Shown: positions 1-5,208 of the stretch, in pieces
How the letters are laid out: each line of letters starts with the position of its first letter
How positions within the stretch are numbered: position 1 is the stretch's first letter
DNA from: Thiobacillus sp.
GTDB lineage: Bacteria > Pseudomonadota > Gammaproteobacteria > Burkholderiales > Thiobacillaceae
Direction: 5' to 3'
Length of the DNA stretch: 5,208 nt
NCBI GenBank assembly: GCA_003510325.1
Contig: DONB01000115.1
Span: forward strand, 1 to 5,208
Notes under the pieces: model-generated
What the model was told of the DNA's origin: nothing
What the model saw: only the letters and a program-made list of their open reading frames with translations
The model's database searches: none
Position numbers and translations under genes: made by a program

Positions 1-2101
1 CGCGCTGCGAAGCCTGGCTGCGCAGCATCACCGGCTCCAGCGGGCCTGACGGACCGCCGGTGACGCCGATCAGCACATCGCCATGGAACATCGCCTTGAA
101 TGCGGCGTCATCCATGAAGCGGCCGTCGGGCTCCGACACGCTGTTCCACAACACGTCGCTCGGGCGGTACAGGCGGCGCGGGTTGACCACGGCAACGATG
201 CGCGAGCCGATGCCGGATTCGGCCAGTTTCTCGGCCGCGGCGAACACCGGCTGCAGCACCATGTCGCCGGTCACCGCGAACACCACGGTGTGCGAACCTT
301 TCGTTTCCTTCAGCACCATCGCACCGTCGTCGATCGCCTGGAAGCTCTGCGCCATCGTGGCATGGATCGGCAGCGGCGACTTCGACGCGGTGATGACGAC
401 GCCCTTATTGTGTTGTTTGAGCGCCCAGTCGTAGCTCGCCTGGATCATGTTGGCGTCGACCGGAAACAGCGGGTAGACGTTGCCGTTGCGCATCATCGCG
501 GCGAAGTAGCTCTCAATCTCGGGGCGCTGGTGGGTCCAGCCGTTGCGGCCCTGTTCCAGCGCGCCGGCGGTGAACAGGCATACCGTCGCGGGCGTCGGGC
601 GGCGCAACTCGGCCATTGCCTGCGTCACCGTCTGCCAGATCGGCAGGCCGTTGATGGCGAAGGACTCATAACTGCACCACAGGCTGCGGCCGCCGAACAG
701 GGCCACACCCACGGCGAGTCCGGCGCAGGCATCCTCGTTGAGCGGCTCGTAGACCTGGCCGGACGGGCCCTGGAAATACAGGTCGTCGGCGGTCGGGTGG
801 CGGATCGTCAGCGCCTTGTTGATGTTGGCCATGCCCGAGGCCTCGTTGCCGTCGGCGTTGGTGACGACGAACATCGGGTCACGCTTGCCCACTTCGCCGA
901 CCACCTGGCCGAAGGCGGTGGTGGGCACGTGATTTTCCCCGACGGCGAATTCGGTCAGCGGCAGGCCGTCGAGGATCGGCAGCGCGCGCGCACTCTCGGT
1001 CACCGCGATCTTCGCGGCGGGGCCACCGCCAGCGTGGCGGAAGTTCTCGCGGACGAGTTCCCAGGCCTTGATCGGCAGCGCGCGGCGCTGCAGCCCGCCT
1101 TTCACGTCGTCGGAGTCGAGCGTGTGATGGGCATACAAATTGTGCGACTTGGCGCCGGTGGCGTGCACGCCCGCGCCTTTCAGCTGCTTGACGATGAGGC
1201 AGGCGCGGCGGCCGCTCAATGCGCTCCTGGCGGCGGCGTCGGCGGCTTTCAGGATGGCGCCGGTGAAGTTCATGCGCGCGGCGAAGCCGAAGGTCGTCGA
1301 ATCCGCATACACCGGGGCGTCGGGCGCGTCGGCGTAGTCGCGGGCGTCGATCAGGTGTACCTCGTCGAAGCCGTGGGCGCGCCAGTAGTCGGTCATGCGC
1401 GTGTTGTCCCACAAGGACACCATGCTGTGGTGCTCCTGCGAGTAGCCGTTCCACACCAGCACCGGCAGATAGTTGGTGACGTCCGGGTATGCGGTGGCGA
1501 AGTGCTGGAACGCGCTCATGATGTAGGGCTCGCCGAGGCCGCCGTCGCCGATGGTGACGGGGAACAGCTTGTCGCGATTCAGATAGGCGCCGGCCATGGC
1601 GAAATGCTGGCCCTGGCCCAGCGGACCTGCGGGCGCCAGCAGGCCCGGGATCGCGCCCGAGAGGTGGCCCAGGAGGCCGTGGCGCTCGCGAAAGCGCGTG
1701 CGCATCTCGGCCACGGTGTGGATGCCCATGTCTTCCAGCGAGGTGTCGAGGAACATCGCCGAATAGAAGCCGGGCGCGTGGTGGCCGACCTCGGTCACCA
1801 TGTTGCGGTGGCCCAGGAGGTGCAGTGCGGCAACCGCGTCGGCGCTGGAGGCGAAGCCGCCCGGATGGCCGGACGACTTGCTGCCGGTGACCTGCAGGGT
1901 CAGGTAGCGCAGCGCGTCGGCGGCCAGCAGCGTCTGGTAGACAGCGGCTTCGCTGGTCGCGTCCGGCAAGGCGGGCTGGGCAGGCCCCAGCAGCGGCGCC
2001 GCGCCCAGACGATCGATCTCGGGGAAGCTGTCGGCGAAATACTGGATGCCTTCGCAAAAGGCGGGGAGGGATTCGGGGGTGGCGTTCATCTGGGCGCTCA
2101 T
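1..2101 (-). CDS. Phosphoketolase/transketolase-like ThDP-dependent enzyme (C-terminus cut by window edge)
   Basis: The frame is open for 700 codons from the ATG at 2101 to the window edge, so the C-terminus is missing. Canonical phosphoketolases have roughly 790-820 residues, which suggests about 100 are lost. The start is supported by a strong ribosome site (AAAGGAG, 2107-2113) five bases upstream. Motifs in order: SSGHPGG (76-82), like the transketolase N-terminal histidine loop; GHHAPGFYS (106-114); the ThDP/Mg site GDGGLGEP (185-192) with Asn218; YEPLNED (451-457), where Glu456 aligns by eye with the cofactor-activating Glu of phosphoketolases; SYESF (477-481); NGWTHQRP (520-527), matching phosphoketolase NGFSHQDP; PVDAN (547-551); SKSPLPI (573-579). 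True phosphoketolases cleave xylulose-5-P or fructose-6-P with phosphate to acetyl-P and an aldose phosphate in the cytoplasm. This protein is divergent, so substrate and reaction are uncertain. From memory, unchecked, some databases label similar proteins transketolase or xylulose-5-phosphate 3-epimerase. Control by the divergent IclR gene is inferred. Confidence 0.85.
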   Translation of the reverse strand, partial: MSAQMNATPESLPAFCEGIQYFADSFPEIDRLGAAPLLGPAQPALPDATSEAAVYQTLLAADALRYLTLQVTGSKSSGHPGGFASSADAVAALHLLGHRNMVTEVGHHAPGFYSAMFLDTSLEDMGIHTVAEMRTRFRERHGLLGHLSGAIPGLLAPAGPLGQGQHFAMAGAYLNRDKLFPVTIGDGGLGEPYIMSAFQHFATAYPDVTNYLPVLVWNGYSQEHHSMVSLWDNTRMTDYWRAHGFDEVHLIDARDYADAPDAPVYADSTTFGFAARMNFTGAILKAADAAARSALSGRRACLIVKQLKGAGVHATGAKSHNLYAHHTLDSDDVKGGLQRRALPIKAWELVRENFRHAGGGPAAKIAVTESARALPILDGLPLTEFAVGENHVPTTAFGQVVGEVGKRDPMFVVTNADGNEASGMANINKALTIRHPTADDLYFQGPSGQVYEPLNEDACAGLAVGVALFGGRSLWCSYESFAINGLPIWQTVTQAMAELRRPTPATVCLFTAGALEQGRNGWTHQRPEIESYFAAMMRNGNVYPLFPVDANMIQASYDWALKQHNKGVVITASKSPLPIHATMAQSFQAIDDGAMVLKETKGSHTVVFAVTGDMVLQPVFAAAEKLAESGIGSRIVAVVNPRRLYRPSDVLWNSVSEPDGRFMDDAAFKAMFHGDVLIGVTGGPSGPLEPVMLRSQASQR

Positions 2102-2110
2102 GGCGACTCC

Positions 2111-2125
2111 TTTCACAATATGAAA
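2111..2125. promoter_or_regulatory. Operator-like palindrome A (outer, enzyme side)
   Basis: TTTCACAATATGAAA is an inverted repeat with six of seven arm positions paired around centre 2118. It overlaps the first bases of the AAAGGAG ribosome site of the leftward enzyme gene. It matches palindrome D at 12 of 15 positions. It is probably an IclR-protein site; the binding is inferred. Confidence 0.55.
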
Positions 2126-2127
2126 AT

Positions 2128-2146
2128 GTTTCACATGATGTGAAAC
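2128..2146. promoter_or_regulatory. Operator-like palindrome B (perfect 19-bp inverted repeat)
   Basis: GTTTCACATGATGTGAAAC is a perfect inverted repeat with 9-bp arms around a single central G at 2137. Short, near-perfect palindromes of about 15-19 bp next to the regulator gene are typical of IclR-family operators. This is the strongest of the four sites and the best candidate for the primary binding site of the adjacent regulator. Confidence 0.7.
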
Positions 2147-2178
2147 GATGATCGTATTGAAGCATTTAAAGCGACAAA

Positions 2179-2195
2179 TTTCACATTGCGTGATA
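2179..2195. promoter_or_regulatory. Operator-like palindrome C (degenerate inner site)
   Basis: TTTCACATTGCGTGATA has a left arm identical to that of palindrome B (eight of eight) but a degenerate right arm (five of eight). Its centre is 2187. It is 19 bp from the centre of palindrome D, the same distance that separates A and B. A weaker IclR-protein site is inferred. Confidence 0.45.
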
Positions 2196-2198
2196 AAT

Positions 2199-2213
2199 TT
2201 TCACTTCATGAAA
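2199..2213. promoter_or_regulatory. Operator-like palindrome D (outer, overlapping the iclR-type start codon)
   Basis: TTTCACTTCATGAAA pairs TTTCA with TGAAA around centre 2206 and contains the ATG (2208-2210) of the IclR-family gene. It resembles palindrome A in length and sequence (12 of 15 identical). Occupancy would cover the regulator's own translation start region, which fits autorepression. Because it overlaps coding sequence, chance similarity is somewhat more possible here. Confidence 0.45.
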
Positions 2214-2972
2214 AATACAGCGTCTTCTATTCAGGTCATAGACCGTGCGCTTGCGCTGGTGAGTGTCCTTTCTCGCGCGCCCGGTCCGCTCAGTCTGACC
2301 CGGCTGGCCCAGGAGTCCGGCCTGCATACGGCCAGTGCGCATCGCATTCTCGGCGCGCTGATGGCGCACGGTCTGATCGAGAAGACCGGCGCCGGCGAGT
2401 ACGACCTCGGCGTGCGCTGGCTGGAAGTGGGCAATCGCTTGCGTTCACGTCTGAATATTAGACAAGTGGCGATGCCTTACATGCAGAAGCTTGCCGAGCT
2501 GACCGGCGAAACGGTCAACCTGATCGTGCGGCGCGGCGACGAGGCGGTCTACGTCGAGCGGGTGACCGGCGGACAGACGATGATCCAGGTGGTGCAAGTG
2601 GTCGGCGCGCACGCACCGCTGCATGTGACCGCCGTCGGCAAGATCTTTCTCGCCGAGGACAGTGCCAGCGGCGTAATGGGCTACGCCGAGCGCACCGGAT
2701 TGCCGGCCTACACCACCAATACGTTGACCACGCTGGACAGGCTGCAGGCCGAACTCGAAACCATCCGCCGCGAGCAGCTGGCCCATGACCGTGAGGAAGC
2801 CGAGTTGGGCGTGGCGTGCATCGGTGCACCGATCCGCGACGCAGACGGCAAACTGGTCGCCGGTCTGTCGATTTCAGCCCCGGCCGATCGCCACAAGACG
2901 GGCTGGGCCGAAGCGCTGCAAAAAGCCGCATCGCAGACCGGCGCAGCACTGGGTTACCCGGCCCATGGCTGA
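2208..2972 (+). CDS. IclR-family transcriptional regulator
   Basis: The 254-residue product has the usual length and architecture of IclR proteins. Residues about 8-70 form a winged helix-turn-helix (SLTRLAQESGL at 29-39, then SAHRILGAL at 43-51 as recognition helix, wing near 60-70). Residues about 80-250 form the effector-binding domain. It carries the family marks PLHVTAVGK (137-145) and GVACIGAPIRD (201-211) followed by AGLSIS (218-223). The ATG at 2208 was chosen because the protein then begins just before the conserved SIQVIDRAL segment. An upstream in-frame ATG at 2148 would add 20 residues unlike the family and translated from operator sequence. No clear Shine-Dalgarno lies before 2208, so expression is probably low. 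The gene is divergent from the ThDP enzyme gene and probably controls it and itself through the four palindromes between them. Whether it represses or activates, and its ligand (a sugar acid, sugar phosphate or small carboxylate is plausible), cannot be read from sequence. Confidence 0.95.
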   Translation: MKNTASSIQVIDRALALVSVLSRAPGPLSLTRLAQESGLHTASAHRILGALMAHGLIEKTGAGEYDLGVRWLEVGNRLRSRLNIRQVAMPYMQKLAELTGETVNLIVRRGDEAVYVERVTGGQTMIQVVQVVGAHAPLHVTAVGKIFLAEDSASGVMGYAERTGLPAYTTNTLTTLDRLQAELETIRREQLAHDREEAELGVACIGAPIRDADGKLVAGLSISAPADRHKTGWAEALQKAASQTGAALGYPAHG

Positions 2973-3000
2973 AGATTGCGATGAAACGCAGTAATCCCTT

Positions 3001-3019
3001 GCCGCAAGCGGGCTTTATT
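3001..3019 (+). terminator. Possible weak intrinsic terminator after the IclR gene
   Basis: GCC(G)C and GCGGGC around a short CAAG loop can form an imperfect, bulged stem, followed by TTTATT. The stem is short and the T-run is interrupted, so this is only a candidate. If the permease started at 2981 instead of 3035, this segment would be coding. Confidence 0.25.
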
Positions 3020-3034
3020 GGCAATGTGGCGGCC

Positions 3035-4054
3035 ATGACCGATATGCTCGCGCCGCCCACACGCTACCAGATTGCCGCCTGGCTGATGATGGCGGCCGGT
3101 CTGCTGCTGATTTTGCACCTGCGCCTGCTGTCGGCCCTGCTGGCCGGCCTCCTGGTGGTGCAGATGGTTCACCTGCTGGCGCCGCGTTTCGTCATCGGCA
3201 AGCTCAGCCATACCTGGTCGAAGGTGCTGGTGATTTCACTGATCACCCTGATCGTGCTGGGCGCGCTCGGCGGCATGACTGCCGGCGCCATCCTGTATCT
3301 GCGCACCGAAGGCGGTCTCACCGGGCTGCTGACGAAGATGGCCGAGGTGATCGAAAATTCGCGCGAACTGCTGCCTCCGTGGGCCGGGGAATGGCTCCCC
3401 CAGGGCGACGAATCGGTTATCCGTGCCGGTCTGGTCGAATGGCTGCGCACCCATGCGCAGGATCTGCGCAAGCTCGGCGGCGATGCCGGGCGCGTGCTTC
3501 TCCTGATCCTGATCGGCTTCATCATCGGCAGCTTCATCGCGCTGCGCGAAGCCACGCCGAATCAAAGCCTGGGGCCATTGGCGCAGGCGCTGTGCGAGCG
3601 TGCGAACCGGCTCGGCGAAGCCTTCCGCCGCGTGGTGTTCGCGCAGGTGCGGATCTCGGCGCTCAATGCCCTGCTGACCTGGATCTATCTCGCCCTGATC
3701 CTTCCCACGTTCGGCGTCCAGCTGCCTTTCGTCAAGACCATGGTGCTCGTGACCTTTGTCGTCGGCCTGCTGCCGGTGCTCGGCAACCTGATTTCCAACA
3801 CGGTCATCGTCATCATTTCGCTGTCGCATTCGCTCTATGTCGCTGCAGGCTCGCTCGCCTTCCTGATCGTCATCCACAAGCTCGAATATTTCGTGAATGC
3901 CCGTATCATTGGCGGCCAGATCAAGGCGCGTGCCTGGGAACTGCTGATCGCCATGCTGGCGATGGAGGCCGCCTTCGGCGTGCCGGGCGTGATCGCCGCG
4001 CCGGTGTTCTACGCCTATATCAAGAAAGAACTGTCCGATAGGAATCTAATTTAA
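3035..4054 (+). CDS. AI-2E/PerM family membrane transporter
   Basis: The 339-residue product is a polytopic inner-membrane protein of the usual length for this family (about 340-370). Hydrophobic segments lie near residues 12-28, 31-48, 63-89, 152-170, 209-230, 234-262, 268-281 and 303-330. A soluble, charged stretch (about 90-150) follows the third segment, as is typical. Family marks are PVLGNLISN (247-255) and KLEYFVNARIIGGQI (282-296) followed by WE (301-302). Members have been proposed to export AI-2 or other small molecules or to act in ion exchange; the substrate here is unknown. The start is uncertain. ATG 3035 gives the family-like N-terminus but has only a weak GGCGG-like site upstream. 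ATG 2981, eight bases after the IclR stop, would add 18 residues. ATG 3044 is also possible. The stop overlaps the next start by one base, so translation of the two genes is probably coupled. Confidence 0.88.
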   Translation: MTDMLAPPTRYQIAAWLMMAAGLLLILHLRLLSALLAGLLVVQMVHLLAPRFVIGKLSHTWSKVLVISLITLIVLGALGGMTAGAILYLRTEGGLTGLLTKMAEVIENSRELLPPWAGEWLPQGDESVIRAGLVEWLRTHAQDLRKLGGDAGRVLLLILIGFIIGSFIALREATPNQSLGPLAQALCERANRLGEAFRRVVFAQVRISALNALLTWIYLALILPTFGVQLPFVKTMVLVTFVVGLLPVLGNLISNTVIVIISLSHSLYVAAGSLAFLIVIHKLEYFVNARIIGGQIKARAWELLIAMLAMEAAFGVPGVIAAPVFYAYIKKELSDRNLI

Positions 4055-4593
4055 TGGCAAGCGATACCGAATCCCTCGTCATCACCGCCAGCGGCGAAGA
4101 CAAAATCGGCCTGGTGGAAGGCTTCACCCGCCGCATCAACGAGTCCGGCTGCAACATCGAGGAGTCGCGCATGGCGGCGCTCGGCGGACGCTTTGCGCTG
4201 CTGATGCGCGTGTCCGGCAACTGGGACGCGCTGGCCAAGCTGGAAGCCCGGCTGCCGGTCGTGGGCGAGGAGCTCGGCCTGTCCCTGACGCAGCAGCGCA
4301 CCCGCCTGGCCCGTGCGGAAAAGCCGCTGATTCCGTACACCGTCGAAGTGGCCGCGCTCGACCAGCCCGGCATCGTCAACAGCCTCGCCAATTTCTTCGC
4401 GCGCCTGCACATCAACATCGAGGCGCTCGACACCGAAACCTATCCGGCGCCGCACACCGGCGCGCCCATGTTCGCGGTCCACATGACGCTCGGCATTCCC
4501 GCCGATGCCCACATCGCCACGCTGCGCGGCGATTTTCTGGATTACTGCGACGATCAGAATCTCGACGCGACCTTCGAACCGGTGCGCGTCTGA
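4054..4593 (+). CDS. gcvR: GcvR-like double-ACT-domain regulatory protein
   Basis: The 179-residue product consists of two ACT domains (about 8-75 and 94-170), the layout and length of the glycine cleavage system repressor GcvR. The first domain carries ASGEDKIGLVEGFT (12-25) and GCNIEESRMAALGGRFA (32-48); the second carries LDQPGIV (102-108) and INIEALDTE (120-128). In Escherichia coli GcvR has no DNA-binding domain of its own; it binds GcvA and blocks activation of the glycine cleavage operon when glycine is scarce. No gcvA partner is visible here, and in other proteobacteria double-ACT proteins may sense other amino acids, so the exact role is inferred. The ATG overlaps the permease TAA by one base (TAATG). 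A GGA-containing ribosome site (AGGAA, 4040-4044) lies nine bases upstream. Confidence 0.85.
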   Translation: MASDTESLVITASGEDKIGLVEGFTRRINESGCNIEESRMAALGGRFALLMRVSGNWDALAKLEARLPVVGEELGLSLTQQRTRLARAEKPLIPYTVEVAALDQPGIVNSLANFFARLHINIEALDTETYPAPHTGAPMFAVHMTLGIPADAHIATLRGDFLDYCDDQNLDATFEPVRV

Positions 4594-4626
4594 GCGTTTG
4601 CCCCCACTTCAACCCTGGAGATCATC

Positions 4627-5070
4627 ATGATGCGTGTCCTGGCATTGGGCTCGGCCCTGCTCACCCTCAGCCTACCCGCTTACGCCGGAATGTATGCCGA
4701 CGATTTGTCGCGCTGCCTGGTCGAGAAAACCACGGCGGCGGACAAGAATGCGCTGGTGCGCTGGGTGATCGCCACCACGACGCTCCACCCTGCCGTGCAA
4801 TCGCTCGCCAACGTCAGTGTCGCGGAACGCACGCGCGCCAACCGGGAAACGGCGCTGCTGTTCGAACGCCTGCTGACCGAATCCTGCATCGCGCAGACCC
4901 GGCAGGCTGCCAAATATGAAGGCGCTGCTGCTCTGCAGACCGGTTTTCAGACACTCGGCCAGGTTGCCATGGCCGAACTGTTTGCCAATCCCGACGTGGC
5001 CAAAGGCCTGGGTGAGCTCGACAAGCTGATCGACGCGAAAAAGCTCCAGCAGGCGCTGCAGGCGGACTGA
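4627..5070 (+). CDS. Small exported protein of unknown function, two cysteines
   Basis: The 147-residue product begins with a clear signal peptide: MMR, a hydrophobic core (residues 4-16) and a signal peptidase I site after Ala20 (AYA followed by GM). The mature part, about 127 residues, should be periplasmic or secreted. It contains exactly two cysteines, Cys30 in SRCLVEKTT and Cys87 in LLTESCIAQ, which could form one disulfide. It is otherwise predicted to be mostly helical. The segments CLVEKTTAADKNALVRWV (30-47) and TLHPAVQSLANVS (52-64) look like conserved motifs of a family of uncharacterised proteobacterial exported proteins that I recall seeing. I assign no function. TGGAG (4616-4620) six bases before ATG 4627 supports the start; ATG 4630 is the alternative. 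It lies 33 bp after the gcvR-like gene and could be read from the same transcript. Confidence 0.85.
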   Translation: MMRVLALGSALLTLSLPAYAGMYADDLSRCLVEKTTAADKNALVRWVIATTTLHPAVQSLANVSVAERTRANRETALLFERLLTESCIAQTRQAAKYEGAAALQTGFQTLGQVAMAELFANPDVAKGLGELDKLIDAKKLQQALQAD

Positions 5071-5134
5071 GTTCCGGCGGAACTTTGCCGGGCGCAGCCG
5101 CTCAGTTTTGGTTACTGAATATTGAGGAAGCGTC

Positions 5135-5208
5135 ATGCCCAGTCTGCTTATCATTGCCCACGGCAGCCGCCGCGCGGCTTCCAACGACGAAGTCCGCGCG
5201 CTCGCCGA
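5135..5208 (+). CDS. CbiX/SirB-type sirohydrochlorin chelatase, N-terminal fragment
   Basis: Only the first 24 codons and two extra bases are present before the window ends. The protein starts MPSLLIIAHGSRRAASNDEV, and the beta-strand plus AHGSR motif (residues 8-12) is the N-terminal signature of the CbiX/SirB class II chelatases. The histidine (His9) is a metal-binding and catalytic residue in the family. These enzymes insert cobalt, iron or nickel into sirohydrochlorin for cobalamin, siroheme or F430-type cofactors; which metal applies here cannot be told. GAGGAAG (5124-5130) four bases upstream is a good ribosome site. A 64-bp gap separates it from the preceding gene, so it may have its own promoter. 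Confidence 0.75.
   Translation, partial: MPSLLIIAHGSRRAASNDEVRALA

Larger units (their letters stand above)
2102..2207. promoter_or_regulatory. Divergent promoter/operator region between the ThDP enzyme gene and the IclR gene
   Basis: This 106-bp spacer is visibly richer in A+T than its flanks and must carry the promoters for both outward-facing genes. It holds four related palindromes (listed separately) with centres at 2118, 2137, 2187 and 2206. The 32 bp between the inner pair (2147-2178) are the natural place for RNA polymerase contacts. Weak matches exist: for the leftward gene, TTGTCG (complement of 2172-2177) with GATCAT (complement of 2148-2153) at 18-bp spacing; for the rightward gene, GCGACA (2171-2176) with TAAATT (2194-2199) at 17-bp spacing. 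Each hexamer matches consensus at only four of six positions, so the exact promoters are not assigned. Confidence 0.6.

Noticed and set aside
83..2143. A 686-codon plus-strand open frame opposite the ThDP enzyme gene
   Set aside because: Its translation is a low-complexity mix rich in His, Arg, Gly, Val and Ala with no recognisable motif, and it also runs through the operator region. The minus-strand frame has a good ribosome site and clear ThDP-enzyme motifs, so the plus frame is a shadow of GC-rich coding sequence.
879..2165. A 428-codon minus-strand frame overlapping the enzyme gene in another register
   Set aside because: The product is Arg/Pro-rich, lacks family motifs and starts within the operator array. 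It is the out-of-frame reading of the enzyme gene.
2148..2207. A 20-residue N-terminal extension of the IclR-family protein from ATG 2148
   Set aside because: The extension does not resemble the family, would be translated from the operator region, and makes the protein longer than the normal start just before SIQVIDRAL.
2816..3034. An extended start of the permease from ATG 2816, inside the IclR gene
   Set aside because: The extra 73 residues are the out-of-frame reading of the end of the IclR gene (Arg-rich, non-hydrophobic), and family length is satisfied from 3035.
3236..3877. A 213-codon minus-strand frame opposite the permease gene
   Set aside because: It is rich in Asp, Gln, His and Arg, as expected for the antisense of hydrophobic codons, and has no ribosome site or motif that I can see.
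5072..5091. Small palindrome TTCCGGCGGAA and an overlapping CCGGC/GCCGG hairpin after the exported-protein gene
   Set aside because: The stem has only five pairs with an eight-base loop and no following T-run, so it does not qualify as an intrinsic terminator, and short GC palindromes are expected by chance here.

Overview
This window is chromosomal DNA of high G+C content. Its gene content (PerM-like AI-2E family permease, GcvR-like double-ACT protein, CbiX/SirB-type chelatase) and codon use suggest a proteobacterium, most likely a betaproteobacterium of the Thiobacillus/Rhodocyclales kind. That placement is an inference from style and gene set; no rRNA or marker gene is present. I see no mobile element, tRNA, rRNA or CRISPR array.

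Layout: positions 1-2101 hold the first 700 codons of a minus-strand gene that runs off the left edge. It encodes a large thiamine-diphosphate enzyme related to phosphoketolases and transketolases. A 106-bp AT-richer intergenic region (2102-2207) separates it from a divergent plus-strand IclR-family regulator (2208-2972). This region contains four TTTCA/TGAAA palindromes arranged as two pairs, mirror-symmetric about position 2162. The IclR protein very probably binds there and controls both itself and the enzyme.

Downstream on the plus strand are a polytopic AI-2E/PerM family membrane protein (3035-4054), a two-ACT-domain GcvR-like regulator whose start codon overlaps the permease stop codon (4054-4593), a small exported protein of unknown function with two cysteines (4627-5070), and the first 24 codons of a CbiX/SirB-type chelatase (5135 to the right edge). 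The permease, GcvR-like and exported-protein genes are closely spaced and could be co-transcribed.

The left half reads as a self-contained sugar-phosphate or central-carbon module: an inducible ThDP enzyme with its local IclR switch. The right half is ordinary housekeeping sequence. The parts most worth a second look are the mirrored operator array and the divergent, transketolase-flavoured phosphoketolase-like enzyme, whose actual reaction cannot be assigned from sequence.
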